Part shown: piece after piece, positions 51,989-60,844 of the stretch
Numbering within the stretch: position 1 is the stretch's first letter
How the letters are laid out: every line of letters begins with the position of its first letter
From: Oscillospiraceae bacterium
GTDB lineage: Bacteria > Bacillota > Clostridia > Oscillospirales > Ruminococcaceae
Direction: 5' to 3'
Assembly (NCBI GenBank): GCA_017472965.1
Contig: JAFUNR010000010.1
Span: forward strand, 164,450-228,449
Length of the DNA stretch: 64,000 nucleotides
Notes under the pieces: generated by a model
The model's database searches: none
What the model saw: only the letters and a program-made list of their open reading frames with translations
Told to the model about the DNA's origin: nothing
Translations under genes and position numbers: made by a program

Positions 51989-53161
51989 TTATTTCAGAAT
52001 ATCAGACAGGAAAGAAGTGCCGCAGATATCACCCTCTGCATCGAAATATTCCAGCACGGTGGCGGCAATATCTGCAAAGGAACGGCGCACGCCCAGATCT
52101 GTACCGGGACGCACACTGTCGCCGTACACCAGCACAGGCACACATTCGCGGGAATGATCGGTGCTGGGGGTAGCGGGATCGCAGCCGTGATCGGCAGTAA
52201 TGATCAGCAGATCCTGCTTTTGCAGCAGCGGCAGCAGCTGCCCCAGCTGCTCATCAAAATCCGTGGCAGCGGCAGCATAACCGGCCACATTGTTGCGGTG
52301 ACCGTAGGCGGAATCAAAATCCACCAAATTAACAAAGCACAGACCATCGAAATCCTTCTGTACATAGGAAAGCGTGGTTTCCATGCCGTGGTGATTGCTC
52401 TTGTTGCGGGTGCTTTCGGAAACACCGACGCCACCGAAAATATCGTAGATCTTACCCACGCCAATGGTGGCTTTGCCCGCCGCCTGCAGGTGATCCAGCA
52501 TGGTTTTGCGCGGGGGGACCAGCGAAAAATCATGACGGTTGGCCGTGCGGGTGAACGCGCCGGCCTTTTCACCGACAAAGGGCCGCGCAATGACACGACC
52601 GACAGCCCAATCCCCTGTCAGCAGGGCACGGGCGGTCTCGCAGATACGATACAGCTCCTCCACAGGAACGACCTGTTCGTGTGCGGCGATCTGGAACACA
52701 CTGTCCGCCGAGGTATACACGATCAGATCGCCGGTGGCCATGTGCTGCTCACCGTAATCATCCAGCACCTGCGTGCCGGAATAAGGCATGTTGCACAGCA
52801 CTCTGCGGCCGGTGGCCTGCTCAAACTGCGCGATCAGCTCCGGCGGGAAGCCCTCCGGAAAGGTGGGCAGCGGACGGGAGCTTTCAATGCCCGCGATCTC
52901 CCAGTGGCCGGTGGTGGTATCCTTGCCGCTGCTGGCTTCCTGCATACGGCCGAAAGCGCCGGCAGGCGCAGCAACAGGGGTGCCGCACTGTACGCCGCAG
53001 ATGTTGAAAAGCCCCAGCTTCTGCAGATTGGGGCAGTTGAAAGCGGGGTGACTCGCAATAGAGGCCAGCGTGTCGCTGCCCTCATCGCCAAAGGCGGCAG
53101 CATCCGGCGCGCCGCCGATACCAAAGCTGTCCAGTACAATCAGAAATACCCGTTTATTCAC
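51989..53161 (-). CDS. deoB: phosphopentomutase
   Basis: A 390-residue alkaline-phosphatase-superfamily enzyme interconverting (deoxy)ribose-1-phosphate and -5-phosphate in nucleoside salvage. VFLIVLDSFGIGGAPDAAAFGD (first part quoted) supplies the first metal aspartate. GKDTTTGHWEIAG contains the phosphorylated threonine. VDFDSAYGHRNN, IITADHGCDP and STDHSRECVP carry the other ligands. The GTG at 53161 is 8 bases after AGGGAG and gives the family N-terminus; the ATG at 53167 is too close to the ribosome site. Confidence 0.94.
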   Translation of the reverse strand: MNKRVFLIVLDSFGIGGAPDAAAFGDEGSDTLASIASHPAFNCPNLQKLGLFNICGVQCGTPVAAPAGAFGRMQEASSGKDTTTGHWEIAGIESSRPLPTFPEGFPPELIAQFEQATGRRVLCNMPYSGTQVLDDYGEQHMATGDLIVYTSADSVFQIAAHEQVVPVEELYRICETARALLTGDWAVGRVIARPFVGEKAGAFTRTANRHDFSLVPPRKTMLDHLQAAGKATIGVGKIYDIFGGVGVSESTRNKSNHHGMETTLSYVQKDFDGLCFVNLVDFDSAYGHRNNVAGYAAAATDFDEQLGQLLPLLQKQDLLIITADHGCDPATPSTDHSRECVPVLVYGDSVRPGTDLGVRRSFADIAATVLEYFDAEGDICGTSFLSDILK

Positions 53162-53174
53162 TGTCATCTCTCCC

Positions 53175-53747
53175 TTACTGCGCATCCTGCGGATACAGAA
53201 TGCCGTAAATCTTGTAATTACGCTGGATTTTCTCCACATAACGGTTCATATTCACATAAGGAAAATCCTGCAATGTACCGCCATCCTCGCTGTGCTGCGG
53301 CTGTGACAGCAATTTATCCACCGTTCCCCAGCCGCTGTGGTATGCGGCGGCAGCGGTCTTTACATCGCCGCCATACCGCTCCAGACACGCCGCCACATAA
53401 TAGCTGCCATAGCGGATATTGGTACCGGCATCGTACATCAGGCTGTAATCCTCTGCGGTGTCCGGTTCCAGTTTGGAGTGGATCCACGAATAGGTCTCGT
53501 TGGTGATCTGCATCAGACCGCGTGCACCCACCTCCGATTCTGCCGCAGGATCAAAACCGCTTTCGGTGAGAATGAAAGCATACACCAGCAGCGGATCCAG
53601 ACCGAATTTCTCTGCGCTTTGTTCCACATAGACGCTGTAATTCCGGCTAAACCGGCCGTACACCAGCCGTTTGCCCTCGGCGATCCCCAGCACCAGCGCC
53701 AGAACGATCAGCCATACCGCCAGACGGCGGCCGTAATTTTTCTTCAT
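53175..53747 (-). CDS. lytic transglycosylase (SLT domain)
   Basis: A 190-residue membrane-anchored murein hydrolase. Residues 8-25 are a signal anchor (LAVWLIVLALVLGIAEG). The SLT domain includes YAFILTESGFDPAAES (catalytic Glu), ARGLMQITNETYSW and AAAYHSGWGTVD. The ATG at 53747 is chosen for a normal signal-anchor start; its ribosome site is weak, so translation may be coupled to coaE, which ends at 53765. A TTG at 53768 is an alternative. deoB follows. Confidence 0.88.
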   Translation of the reverse strand: MKKNYGRRLAVWLIVLALVLGIAEGKRLVYGRFSRNYSVYVEQSAEKFGLDPLLVYAFILTESGFDPAAESEVGARGLMQITNETYSWIHSKLEPDTAEDYSLMYDAGTNIRYGSYYVAACLERYGGDVKTAAAAYHSGWGTVDKLLSQPQHSEDGGTLQDFPYVNMNRYVEKIQRNYKIYGILYPQDAQ

Positions 53748-53764
53748 GTATCTCGTCGTTCCAA

Positions 53765-54400
53765 TCAATCCAGATTTTGAAGCAGCTCTTTCAGCGCCTG
53801 CGCCGTGCGTTCATACAACACCTCTGCCGTACTGTCATTGAGAATGATCACATCGGCTGCGGCATTCAGGCGTTCGCGGGAAAGCTGCGCACGGATACGG
53901 CGGGCCGCCTGCTCTGCCGTGATCCCATCGCGCACACACAGGCGGGCGATCTGAAGCTCTTCGGGGGAATCCACTACCATGATCTTATCACAGTATTTTT
54001 CAAAGGCCTCGCCCACGATAACAGCGCCATCCACAAAAACAAGCTGTGCACCGTTTTTGACTTCTGCTGTTATTTTATCCAAAAGCGAGCGGATAATGTA
54101 CGGGTGCGTGATGCCGGTGAGGGTTCGCTGTCCCTGCGGCGTGGCAAAGGCTCTGTCCGCCAGCTTACGGCGCAAAAGATTCCCCTGTTCATCCAGAATA
54201 TCCCCGCCGAAAGCATCGGCAAGCTCCCGCACGCAGGCAGGGTACTCCTGCATGACGGCGGCTGCGGCTGCATCTGCATCCAGCACAGGAAAGCCCGCGG
54301 CACGCAGCTGCTTCGCCACAGTGGATTTACCGACGCCGCTGCGTCCGGTAAGCCCCACCACCACGGCTTTTTCCATCCATTCGTTCACTGCATTTTTCAT
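53765..54400 (-). CDS. coaE: dephospho-CoA kinase
   Basis: A 211-residue P-loop kinase for the last step of coenzyme A synthesis. VVVGLTGRSGVGKSTVAKQL carries the Walker A motif; VLDADAAAAAVMQEY follows, then the lid region (VDSPEELQIARLCVRDGIT, AARRIRAQL). The ATG at 54400 overlaps the TGA of the tsaC gene (ATGA), indicating translational coupling. The next ATG at 54376 is also possible. It is followed by a lytic transglycosylase. Confidence 0.93.
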   Translation of the reverse strand: MKNAVNEWMEKAVVVGLTGRSGVGKSTVAKQLRAAGFPVLDADAAAAAVMQEYPACVRELADAFGGDILDEQGNLLRRKLADRAFATPQGQRTLTGITHPYIIRSLLDKITAEVKNGAQLVFVDGAVIVGEAFEKYCDKIMVVDSPEELQIARLCVRDGITAEQAARRIRAQLSRERLNAAADVIILNDSTAEVLYERTAQALKELLQNLD

Positions 54401-55431
54401 AGCTGGATCACCCGAAAGGCCGCCGCACGCAGCAGCCGATTGTAGACCGCCAGCGCAACGCCGCCGGTCTGTGGACAATGGGCCAGCACGGTTTTTGCAC
54501 CGCACTCATCCAACCGGCGCAGAGCGCTGAACACCTGCTGCGCCTGCTGCTCCGGCTTATCTGCCGCACCGTAGACAACGCAGGGGATCTGAAGCGCCGG
54601 TTCATCCTCGGCAAAACAAAGCGCCATACGGCCTTCCTCTGCATGGGCATTGACATACGCCGTATACTGCGCCGTATCACCAACCACCAGTGTCACCTCG
54701 GCCTTGGGTGCGTAATGCTTGTATTTCATACCCGGGGACTGGGGCGCTTCGCCCTCCTTCAGTCCTTCGGTAATGGCGTGAGAAAGCAGCACAGGGCAGC
54801 CCAGCACCGCCGAAAGCTGCTCGGCAGTGACCGCGCCGGGGCGCAGCACCAAAGGCTCCTGCGTGCAGAGGGTCATCACAGTGGATTCCACTCCTACACT
54901 GCATTCGCCGCCATCCACGATCAGTGGAATACGCCCGTTCATATCCTCCAGCATATGCCGCGCCTCGGTGGGGCTGGGACGGCCGGAGCGGTTTCCGCTG
55001 GGCGCTGCCAGCGGTTTGCCGGAGGCCTTGATGATGGCGCGGGCCACCGGATGGCTTGGCATACGGATGGAAACGGTATCCAGTCCGGCGCTGACCTCCG
55101 GCGGAATATTTTTACCGCGGGGCAGAATGATGGTGAGCGGACCGGGCCAGAAGGCCTTTGCCAGCCTGAGCGCCGCTTCGGGAACCTCGGCGGCGATGTT
55201 ATAGATCTCCTCCAGTTCGGCAATGTGAACGATCAGCGGATTATCCGCCGGGCGCTCCTTTGCCGCATAGATGGAAAGCACCGCCGCCGCATCGGTGGCA
55301 TCGGCGGCAAGGCCGTAGACGGTCTCGGTGGGAATGCCCACCAGCTGACCGGCGGCAAGCAGCCTGCCGGCAGCGGCAACGCCTGCATCATCGCCGGGCA
55401 GAACCTGTGTATCAAAAGTATATTCAGTCAT
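54397..55431 (-). CDS. tsaC: L-threonylcarbamoyladenylate synthase, Sua5 type
   Basis: A 344-residue enzyme making threonylcarbamoyl-AMP for t6A37 modification of tRNA. Residues about 15-205 form the YrdC domain: GQLVGIPTETVYGLAADA, IYAAKERPADNPLIVHI, AFWPGPLTIIL and PSGNRSGRPSPT. The C-terminal part with SPGMKYKHYAPKAEV marks the longer Sua5 type. It lies 6 bases after prfA and overlaps coaE by 4 bases. Confidence 0.94.
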   Translation of the reverse strand: MTEYTFDTQVLPGDDAGVAAAGRLLAAGQLVGIPTETVYGLAADATDAAAVLSIYAAKERPADNPLIVHIAELEEIYNIAAEVPEAALRLAKAFWPGPLTIILPRGKNIPPEVSAGLDTVSIRMPSHPVARAIIKASGKPLAAPSGNRSGRPSPTEARHMLEDMNGRIPLIVDGGECSVGVESTVMTLCTQEPLVLRPGAVTAEQLSAVLGCPVLLSHAITEGLKEGEAPQSPGMKYKHYAPKAEVTLVVGDTAQYTAYVNAHAEEGRMALCFAEDEPALQIPCVVYGAADKPEQQAQQVFSALRRLDECGAKTVLAHCPQTGGVALAVYNRLLRAAAFRVIQL

Positions 55432-55436
55432 TGCGG

Positions 55437-56507
55437 TCAGTTTCCTGCCTCCTGCAGTTTTCGGGTCTGTTCATCCAGCAAAAGCGCCTGGATCAATTCT
55501 TCCATATCACCGTTCATGAAGCCATCCAGACGATACAGCGTCAGATTGATACGGTGATCGGTGATGCGCCCCTGCGGAAAATTGTAGGTGCGGATGCGCT
55601 CGCTTCGATCGCCGCTGCCCACCTGCTGACGGCGGGCGGCAGCCGTTTCCGCATCCCGCTTGTCTTTCTCGATTTTATAAAGACGGCTGCGCAGCACACG
55701 CAGAGCCTTATCCTTATTTTTGTACTGGCTGCGTTCGTCCTGACATTCCACCACAAGCCCGCTGGGGATGTGGGTGACGCGGATGGCGCTGGAGGTTTTG
55801 TTGATGTGCTGGCCCCCTGCACCGGAGGAACGGAAGGTATCGATACGCAGATCATTCGGGTCAATATCGATATCCACCTCTTCCGCTTCGGGCATGATAG
55901 CCACCGTCACAGCAGAGGTCTGGATGCGGCCCTGACTCTCCGTAGCGGGCACACGCTGCACCCGGTGAACACCGCTTTCGTATTTCAGCCGGCGGAATAC
56001 CCCCTCGCCCTCCACAGAAAAGCTTACCTCCTTGAAACCACCCAGCTCCGTTTCGTTCAGCGAGATGATCTCTGTACGCCAGCCGCAGCGCTGGGCATAC
56101 ATGGTATACATCCGGTACATATCGTAGCCAAACAGGGCAGCCTCTTCGCCGCCGGTGCCGCCGCGGATCTCCACAATGGCACTGCGGTCATCGTCCGCAT
56201 CCTTCGGCAGCAGCATCAGCTTCAGGGTTTCAATGCTTTGCTGCAGCCGTGCGCGGCACTCATCGTATTCCTCCTGTGCCATTGCGTGCAGTTCGGGATC
56301 GCAATCCGGGTCTGCAAGCAGCTCCTTTGCCTGATCCGCCGCCGCTTGTGTCTTTGTATAGGCCGTATACTCCTGCATCAGCGGGGTCAATTCTTTATAT
56401 TCCTTCATCAGCAGACGATAGCCGTCTCCGGCCAGCGCGGCAGGCTCCTGTAAAAGCCGCGCCACCTCGTCATACCGATGCATCACGCGTTCCAGTTGTT
56501 CCAGCAT
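55437..56507 (-). CDS. prfA: peptide chain release factor 1
   Basis: A 356-residue factor that reads UAA and UAG stop codons. [20 protein letters not shown] precedes the codon-recognition motif PAT (residues 187-189). The catalytic GGQ is at 231-233 in [17 protein letters not shown], followed by [17 protein letters not shown] lies 6 bases before the ATG and within the end of the DUF951 gene. It lies between DUF951 and tsaC. Confidence 0.96.
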   Translation of the reverse strand: MLEQLERVMHRYDEVARLLQEPAALAGDGYRLLMKEYKELTPLMQEYTAYTKTQAAADQAKELLADPDCDPELHAMAQEEYDECRARLQQSIETLKLMLLPKDADDDRSAIVEIRGGTGGEEAALFGYDMYRMYTMYAQRCGWRTEIISLNETELGGFKEVSFSVEGEGVFRRLKYESGVHRVQRVPATESQGRIQTSAVTVAIMPEAEEVDIDIDPNDLRIDTFRSSGAGGQHINKTSSAIRVTHIPSGLVVECQDERSQYKNKDKALRVLRSRLYKIEKDKRDAETAAARRQQVGSGDRSERIRTYNFPQGRITDHRINLTLYRLDGFMNGDMEELIQALLLDEQTRKLQEAGN

Positions 56508-56510
56508 CGA

Positions 56511-56690
56511 TTACTCCCGCACGATCTTCTTGATATTTTTTTCGATCTTCGCCCGCGGCAGCAGGATCTCGTGCCCGCATTTCGTGCAGCGGATGCGAAA
56601 ATCCATACCCACGCGCAGAACATCGAATTCTGCGTTGCCGCATGGGTGCGGCTTGCGAACAAGGATACGATCGCCCACCTGTACATCCAT
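56511..56690 (-). CDS. DUF951 family small protein
   Basis: A 59-residue protein. MDVQVGDRILVRKPHPCGN, EFDVLRVGMDFRIRCTKCGH and LLPRAKIEKNIKKIV match DUF951, a conserved Firmicutes family. Three cysteines (C17 in HPCGN, then C35 and C38 in CTKC) suggest a metal site. AGGAGG lies just before the ATG at 56690. It lies between radC and prfA and its stop overlaps the prfA ribosome region. Function unknown. Confidence 0.9.
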   Translation of the reverse strand: MDVQVGDRILVRKPHPCGNAEFDVLRVGMDFRIRCTKCGHEILLPRAKIEKNIKKIVRE

Positions 56691-56783
56691 AACAGGACCT
56701 CCTGTTCTTGTAATATCAAAAAATCCGATTCTTCCCGTTTAAAACGGTTACTCATTTCTTTTTTACGGCATACCTCCGGCACT

Positions 56784-57473
56784 CTACAGCCTGCCATCAG
56801 GCATAATGCCGCTGTCCCGCATGGAGAACATCGCCTCGCCCGCGATAATCAAATGATCCGTCAGGCCCACTCCCACCAGCCGCAGCGCGGTGGCTGCTTC
56901 TTTCGTTGCAGAAGCATCCCGCTGACTGGGACGGATCATGCCGCTGGGATGGTTGTGCGCCATCATGCACCATGTGGCGCGGCTGCTGATAGCAATCTCC
57001 ACCATGCGCTTGATATCCACGGTAGAAGATGTGGCACTGCCGGTGGAGATCACCGTATCGCTGATGGGACGCATTTCGCCATCCAGCGTGATAAAGTGCA
57101 ATTCCTCTCTTGTTTTGCCGTAGAATTTCGGCACCATATATTCACGGATCGCCTCGGTGCTGTCCAGCAGCACACCGTCCTTCACAAGGCTTTTGCGGTA
57201 GTACGCGGCGATCTCCGGAATCATTTTCAGCATAAACGCTGTATTCTCTCCAACACCCTCAATGGTTAACAGCTCCTCTACCGGAGCACTTGTTACCGCC
57301 GCAAGATCGCCGTTGTAGCGATCGAGAATGCGGTGCGCGAGCTCATTGGTATCTCCACGCGGAATAGAGAAGAAGAGCAGAATCTCCAGCACATTGTGCG
57401 GCTCCAGATGGGAAAGTCCCTCACGCAGAACACGCTGCCGCACCCGCGCTCTGTGTCCGTCATGTACACCCAT
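56784..57473 (-). CDS. radC: RadC family JAB/MPN-domain protein
   Basis: A 229-residue protein. The N-terminal part has a helix-hairpin-helix (VEELLTIEGVGENTAFML). The C-terminal JAMM metalloprotease-like domain contains the MAHNHPSGMIRPSQRD motif (H173, H175, D186) expected to bind zinc. The family was named for DNA repair but its activity is unproven. The ATG at 57473 is 7 bases after GGAGGGG. It heads the radC-DUF951-prfA-tsaC-coaE run. Confidence 0.92.
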   Translation of the reverse strand: MGVHDGHRARVRQRVLREGLSHLEPHNVLEILLFFSIPRGDTNELAHRILDRYNGDLAAVTSAPVEELLTIEGVGENTAFMLKMIPEIAAYYRKSLVKDGVLLDSTEAIREYMVPKFYGKTREELHFITLDGEMRPISDTVISTGSATSSTVDIKRMVEIAISSRATWCMMAHNHPSGMIRPSQRDASATKEAATALRLVGVGLTDHLIIAGEAMFSMRDSGIMPDGRL

Positions 57474-57561
57474 GCCGCATCCCCTCCTCTGTGCTTTTCC
57501 CTTTACAACAGCCTTAAAATATACTATACTGTAAACATACATTCGTTTTGGGTTATTCTAT

Positions 57562-57590
57562 ATTATACTATAATAAAGACCGTTTTGCAA
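57562..57590 (-). promoter_or_regulatory. promoter of the radC-prfA operon
   Basis: On the minus strand: TTGCAA, 17-base spacer, TATAAT. A plus-strand TATAAT at 57569-57574 overlaps it and could serve the divergent pseudouridine synthase, but its -35 is poor. Confidence 0.55.
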
Positions 57591-57680
57591 TGACCGCAGG
57601 AAAGTTTCCGGCAGCTGCACAAAACGCCGGTTTCCGTACGAATTCTTCACACTTCCTTTGTTTTTGGAAAGGGATCCGCC

Positions 57681-58658
57681 ATGAAAAGCTTTACCGCCGG
57701 TGCGAATGACACCGATATGCGGCTTTCCCGCTTTGTGGAAAGCGTTACCAATAAGCTGCCCACCTCTCTTCTATATAAAAGCTTCCGCAACGGCCGCATC
57801 AAGGTCAACGGAAAGAAAGCCAAGCCGGAATACCGCATTCAGAAGGGCGATTTGATCGAGCTGTATATTATCGATGAATTCTTCGAAAATGTTCCTGTCA
57901 AAAAAGAGCCGGTGCTGCGCCGTGTCGCCTTTGAGACGGTTTTTGAGGATGAAAATCTGCTCATCGTTCACAAGCCTGCAGGCGTACTGTGCCATAGCGA
58001 CAACACCGGTGATCCTTCGCTGGTAGAGGGTATCACCCGCTACCTGATTGAAAAGGGCGAATATGACCCCAAAGCACAGAATGCTTTCTCCCCTGCCGTA
58101 TGCAACCGGCTGGACCGCGGTACACAGGGGCTTGTCATCGCCGCCAAAAATGCCGCCGCACTGCGCAGCATGAACAAACTGATCCGCGAGGACGGTCTGA
58201 CCAAAATCTATGCCTGTCTTGCCTTTGGCCGCTGTGCCGACGGTGATTATCAGGCGTGGCATTTCCACAAGGAGGATGCCAAAAAGGTACAGCTTGCCCG
58301 CAAACCTAAGAATGACCGTGAAACGGGTCAACCCTACAAGCCCATCAAAACCGGCGTACGGCTGCAGCGCTTTGCCGGTGATATCGGCCTGTACCGTATT
58401 ATTCTGTACACAGGCCGCACCCACCAGATCCGTGCTCATATGCGTATGCTGGGGCATCCGCTGCTCGGCGACCGCAAATACGGCGACGAGGCCATCAACG
58501 CACGCTGGCCCATGAAAAATCAGGCACTTTGTGCACTGGAGCTCCGCTTTGCGGACAAAATCGAGGATGAGGTACTCGCCCGTTACGCCGGGAAAAAGAT
58601 CGTCAATCCCTATTGTACATTGGAAAAGGAATTTGAAACACTGACCGGTGAAAAATAA
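57681..58658 (+). CDS. RluA/RluD family pseudouridine synthase
   Basis: A 325-residue enzyme. Residues about 10-70 form an S4-like RNA-binding domain (RLSRFVESVT, SFRNGRIKVNGKKAKPEYR quoted in full as a short stretch). The catalytic aspartate is in VCNRLDRGTQGLVIAAK; TGRTHQIRAHMRMLGHPLLGD is the family signature near the C-terminus. GGAAAGGG precedes the ATG. It is divergent from radC. The target uridine (23S rRNA or tRNA) cannot be told. Confidence 0.92.
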   Translation: MKSFTAGANDTDMRLSRFVESVTNKLPTSLLYKSFRNGRIKVNGKKAKPEYRIQKGDLIELYIIDEFFENVPVKKEPVLRRVAFETVFEDENLLIVHKPAGVLCHSDNTGDPSLVEGITRYLIEKGEYDPKAQNAFSPAVCNRLDRGTQGLVIAAKNAAALRSMNKLIREDGLTKIYACLAFGRCADGDYQAWHFHKEDAKKVQLARKPKNDRETGQPYKPIKTGVRLQRFAGDIGLYRIILYTGRTHQIRAHMRMLGHPLLGDRKYGDEAINARWPMKNQALCALELRFADKIEDEVLARYAGKKIVNPYCTLEKEFETLTGEK

Positions 58659-58706
58659 CTGTCGTTTTACCTATTTTTTTCCTTGCAAATTCATATAAAA
58701 GCAGCA

Positions 58707-58736
58707 TTGACGCAGCCGTCCGAAGCATGGTATGAT
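58707..58736 (+). promoter_or_regulatory. promoter of the tandem unknown genes
   Basis: TTGACG, 18-base spacer, TATGAT, about 67 bases before the first start codon. No hairpin was recognised between it and the gene. Confidence 0.55.
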
Positions 58737-58803
58737 GACCATGTTCCGGGCGGTCTTTTTTACGGGTCGCTCATCTGAGCCGAAAGGAAAGGATACACCA
58801 CTT

Positions 58804-60774
58804 ATGAAACGTTATGCCATCAAATGGCGCATGGGTCTGGAAGCAACCCTGAACGCAGAGGAATTTGAACAAATGCTGGATCTGCTCACCGCCGATGCAA
58901 GCGTGGCGGATGAGTTCTGGATTTTTATCTCCGAGCCCACTTCCTATTGCTACGAGCCGCTGGAAAGTATCGCCGAAAAGTGCGAAAAATTCAAGGTTCC
59001 TGCCGCCGCTGCCAGAAAACGAGGCATCAAGGTAGGCATCAACCCCTGGCCCACCTTCGGTGCCGAAGAAGCGCGTCAGGTGGATATGCACGCCCGTGTG
59101 ATGCCGTTCCAGCCGATGATCAACCGCGACGGAACCGCCTCCAGGCGCATCGCCTGCCCCATCGGACCGAAGTTCATTGAGTGGAGTAAAGAGCGCTACC
59201 GCCTGTTCGCCCGCACAGGTGCGGATATGGTCTGGGTGGACGATGACTGCCGCATCACCCATCTGGGCAATCTGACCAACTATCCCTGCTTCTGCCCGCG
59301 CTGTGTTGCCGGTTTCGAAAACGGTGCTTTTGCCGATCGCGAAAGCCTGATCGACGCGCTGAACGCCCCCGAAAACGGCGATCTGCGCCGCAAATGGTCC
59401 GCATGGGGTGCAAAACGTCTGGCAACATGGTGCGCCGCCGTGCGTGAGGCTGTGGATGAGGTCGACCCAGCCATCGAAACACCGTTTATGTCAGTGGGGT
59501 ACTCCCACACCACCTTCTCCGGTAACTACATCGAGGAATGCATGAAGGTGCTTCGCGCCAAAGGTGCCCGTCCCGGTCACGGCTTCTACCACGACAACAC
59601 CCCGCTGGGCATGTTCGACAAGGTGATCGAGATGTCCCGTCAGGTGGTGGATATGCCCGATGCGGTGGATGACATCGCCTATGAGGAGGAGAGCTGTCCC
59701 AGTACACCGATGAACAAAAGCCCCGATACCCGCCTGAAAGAGATGGCGCTTTCCGTGTGGGGCGGCTGCACCGGTATCGCCATGAACCACCTGTACCATG
59801 CCGGCGGCCCCCGTCCCTTTGACTATCTGAAATACGAGTTGGAGCAGCTGCGCACCAACCGCAGCTTCTATGACCGTTACCTGACCTTTGTGGACGGACT
59901 GCCCCAAAGCGGCATCTGGGCAGCCTTCACTCCGTGGCTGATGGCAGGCATGAAGGTAGATGAAAACGGCTGGTTCAAAGAAGATGATCCTGCATACTCC
60001 AGCGCCAAATTCATCTACGAGTGGCCCGGCTTCGGTCACCCCGCCACCTGTGATCCCACCGGCAGCTATGCCACACTGCTGCAGGGCAAAATGGCCGAGG
60101 TTCTCACCGATGCCGAACTGGAAAAGATCTTTGAAAAGCCGGTCATTCTGGACGGCAGAGCTTTGGAATGCCTGTGGGAACGCGGCTGGGGCGAGAAAAC
60201 CGGCGTGCGTACCACCGGAAGCCATGTGGGCGGTATGGAAAAACTGGCCGATCATCGCTGGAACGGCGAATTTGCAGACAGCACACACAGCACGCTGTGG
60301 GATGTGGCTTTTGATCTGGAGCCGGTGTGTGACGGTGTGGAGATCCTCGCCTATACCCAGCGGCCTCTGGGCGAAAAGGATGCCATCTGTGCCACAAAAT
60401 ACGGCAATGTAGTGGTTCTAGGCTATGATCCGTACGAATTCACCGGCGTACCCGGTCACCAGACGCTGATGCGCAATATGCTCACCGAACTGGGTGCCGC
60501 TGTGTATCTGGAGCCCGCCGACTGCTACGCCGTGCCCCGCGTCAATACATGGGTACGCGCCGATGAAAAGCGTGCCGCCGTGCTGCTGATCAACTCCGAG
60601 ACTTCTCCCGCACTGGATTTTGAGGTCTGCTTCAAAGGCAGCGCCGAAAAAGCCACCCTCACCGGCCTGAACTGCGCCGACACGGCTCTGGCCGTGCACC
60701 GCGAGGACGACTTCCTCAAGGCCCACATTGATCGCATGGAGCCGTGGGAAATGAAGCTGGTTCTTTTTGAATGA
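58804..60774 (+). CDS. unrecognised TIM-barrel-like protein, copy 1 (putative glycosidase)
   Basis: A 656-residue protein of a family I cannot name. Residues about 1-350 look like a barrel: INPWPTFGAEEA, TGADMVWVDDDCRITHLG (residues 138-155, a candidate acidic site), then CFCPRC (162-167), WGAKRLATWCAAVREAVDEV, FMSVGYSHTTFSGNYIEE and WGGCTGIAMNHLYHAGGP. Residues about 400-600 contain TGSHVGG and the NVVVLGYDPYEFTGVPGH segment, similar to the amidotransferase-like domain of GH42-type enzymes; a short beta domain ends the protein. There is no signal peptide. AAAGGA lies upstream of the ATG at 58804, so the frame to 58732 is not used. Copy 2 follows after 70 bases. Confidence 0.65.
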   Translation: MKRYAIKWRMGLEATLNAEEFEQMLDLLTADASVADEFWIFISEPTSYCYEPLESIAEKCEKFKVPAAAARKRGIKVGINPWPTFGAEEARQVDMHARVMPFQPMINRDGTASRRIACPIGPKFIEWSKERYRLFARTGADMVWVDDDCRITHLGNLTNYPCFCPRCVAGFENGAFADRESLIDALNAPENGDLRRKWSAWGAKRLATWCAAVREAVDEVDPAIETPFMSVGYSHTTFSGNYIEECMKVLRAKGARPGHGFYHDNTPLGMFDKVIEMSRQVVDMPDAVDDIAYEEESCPSTPMNKSPDTRLKEMALSVWGGCTGIAMNHLYHAGGPRPFDYLKYELEQLRTNRSFYDRYLTFVDGLPQSGIWAAFTPWLMAGMKVDENGWFKEDDPAYSSAKFIYEWPGFGHPATCDPTGSYATLLQGKMAEVLTDAELEKIFEKPVILDGRALECLWERGWGEKTGVRTTGSHVGGMEKLADHRWNGEFADSTHSTLWDVAFDLEPVCDGVEILAYTQRPLGEKDAICATKYGNVVVLGYDPYEFTGVPGHQTLMRNMLTELGAAVYLEPADCYAVPRVNTWVRADEKRAAVLLINSETSPALDFEVCFKGSAEKATLTGLNCADTALAVHREDDFLKAHIDRMEPWEMKLVLFE

Positions 60775-60844
60775 ACCTGTTTTATCTTTGGCCGCTTTTC
60801 ACAGTCGTTTACAGATAAATAAAAACATCACAGGAGCGAAAACG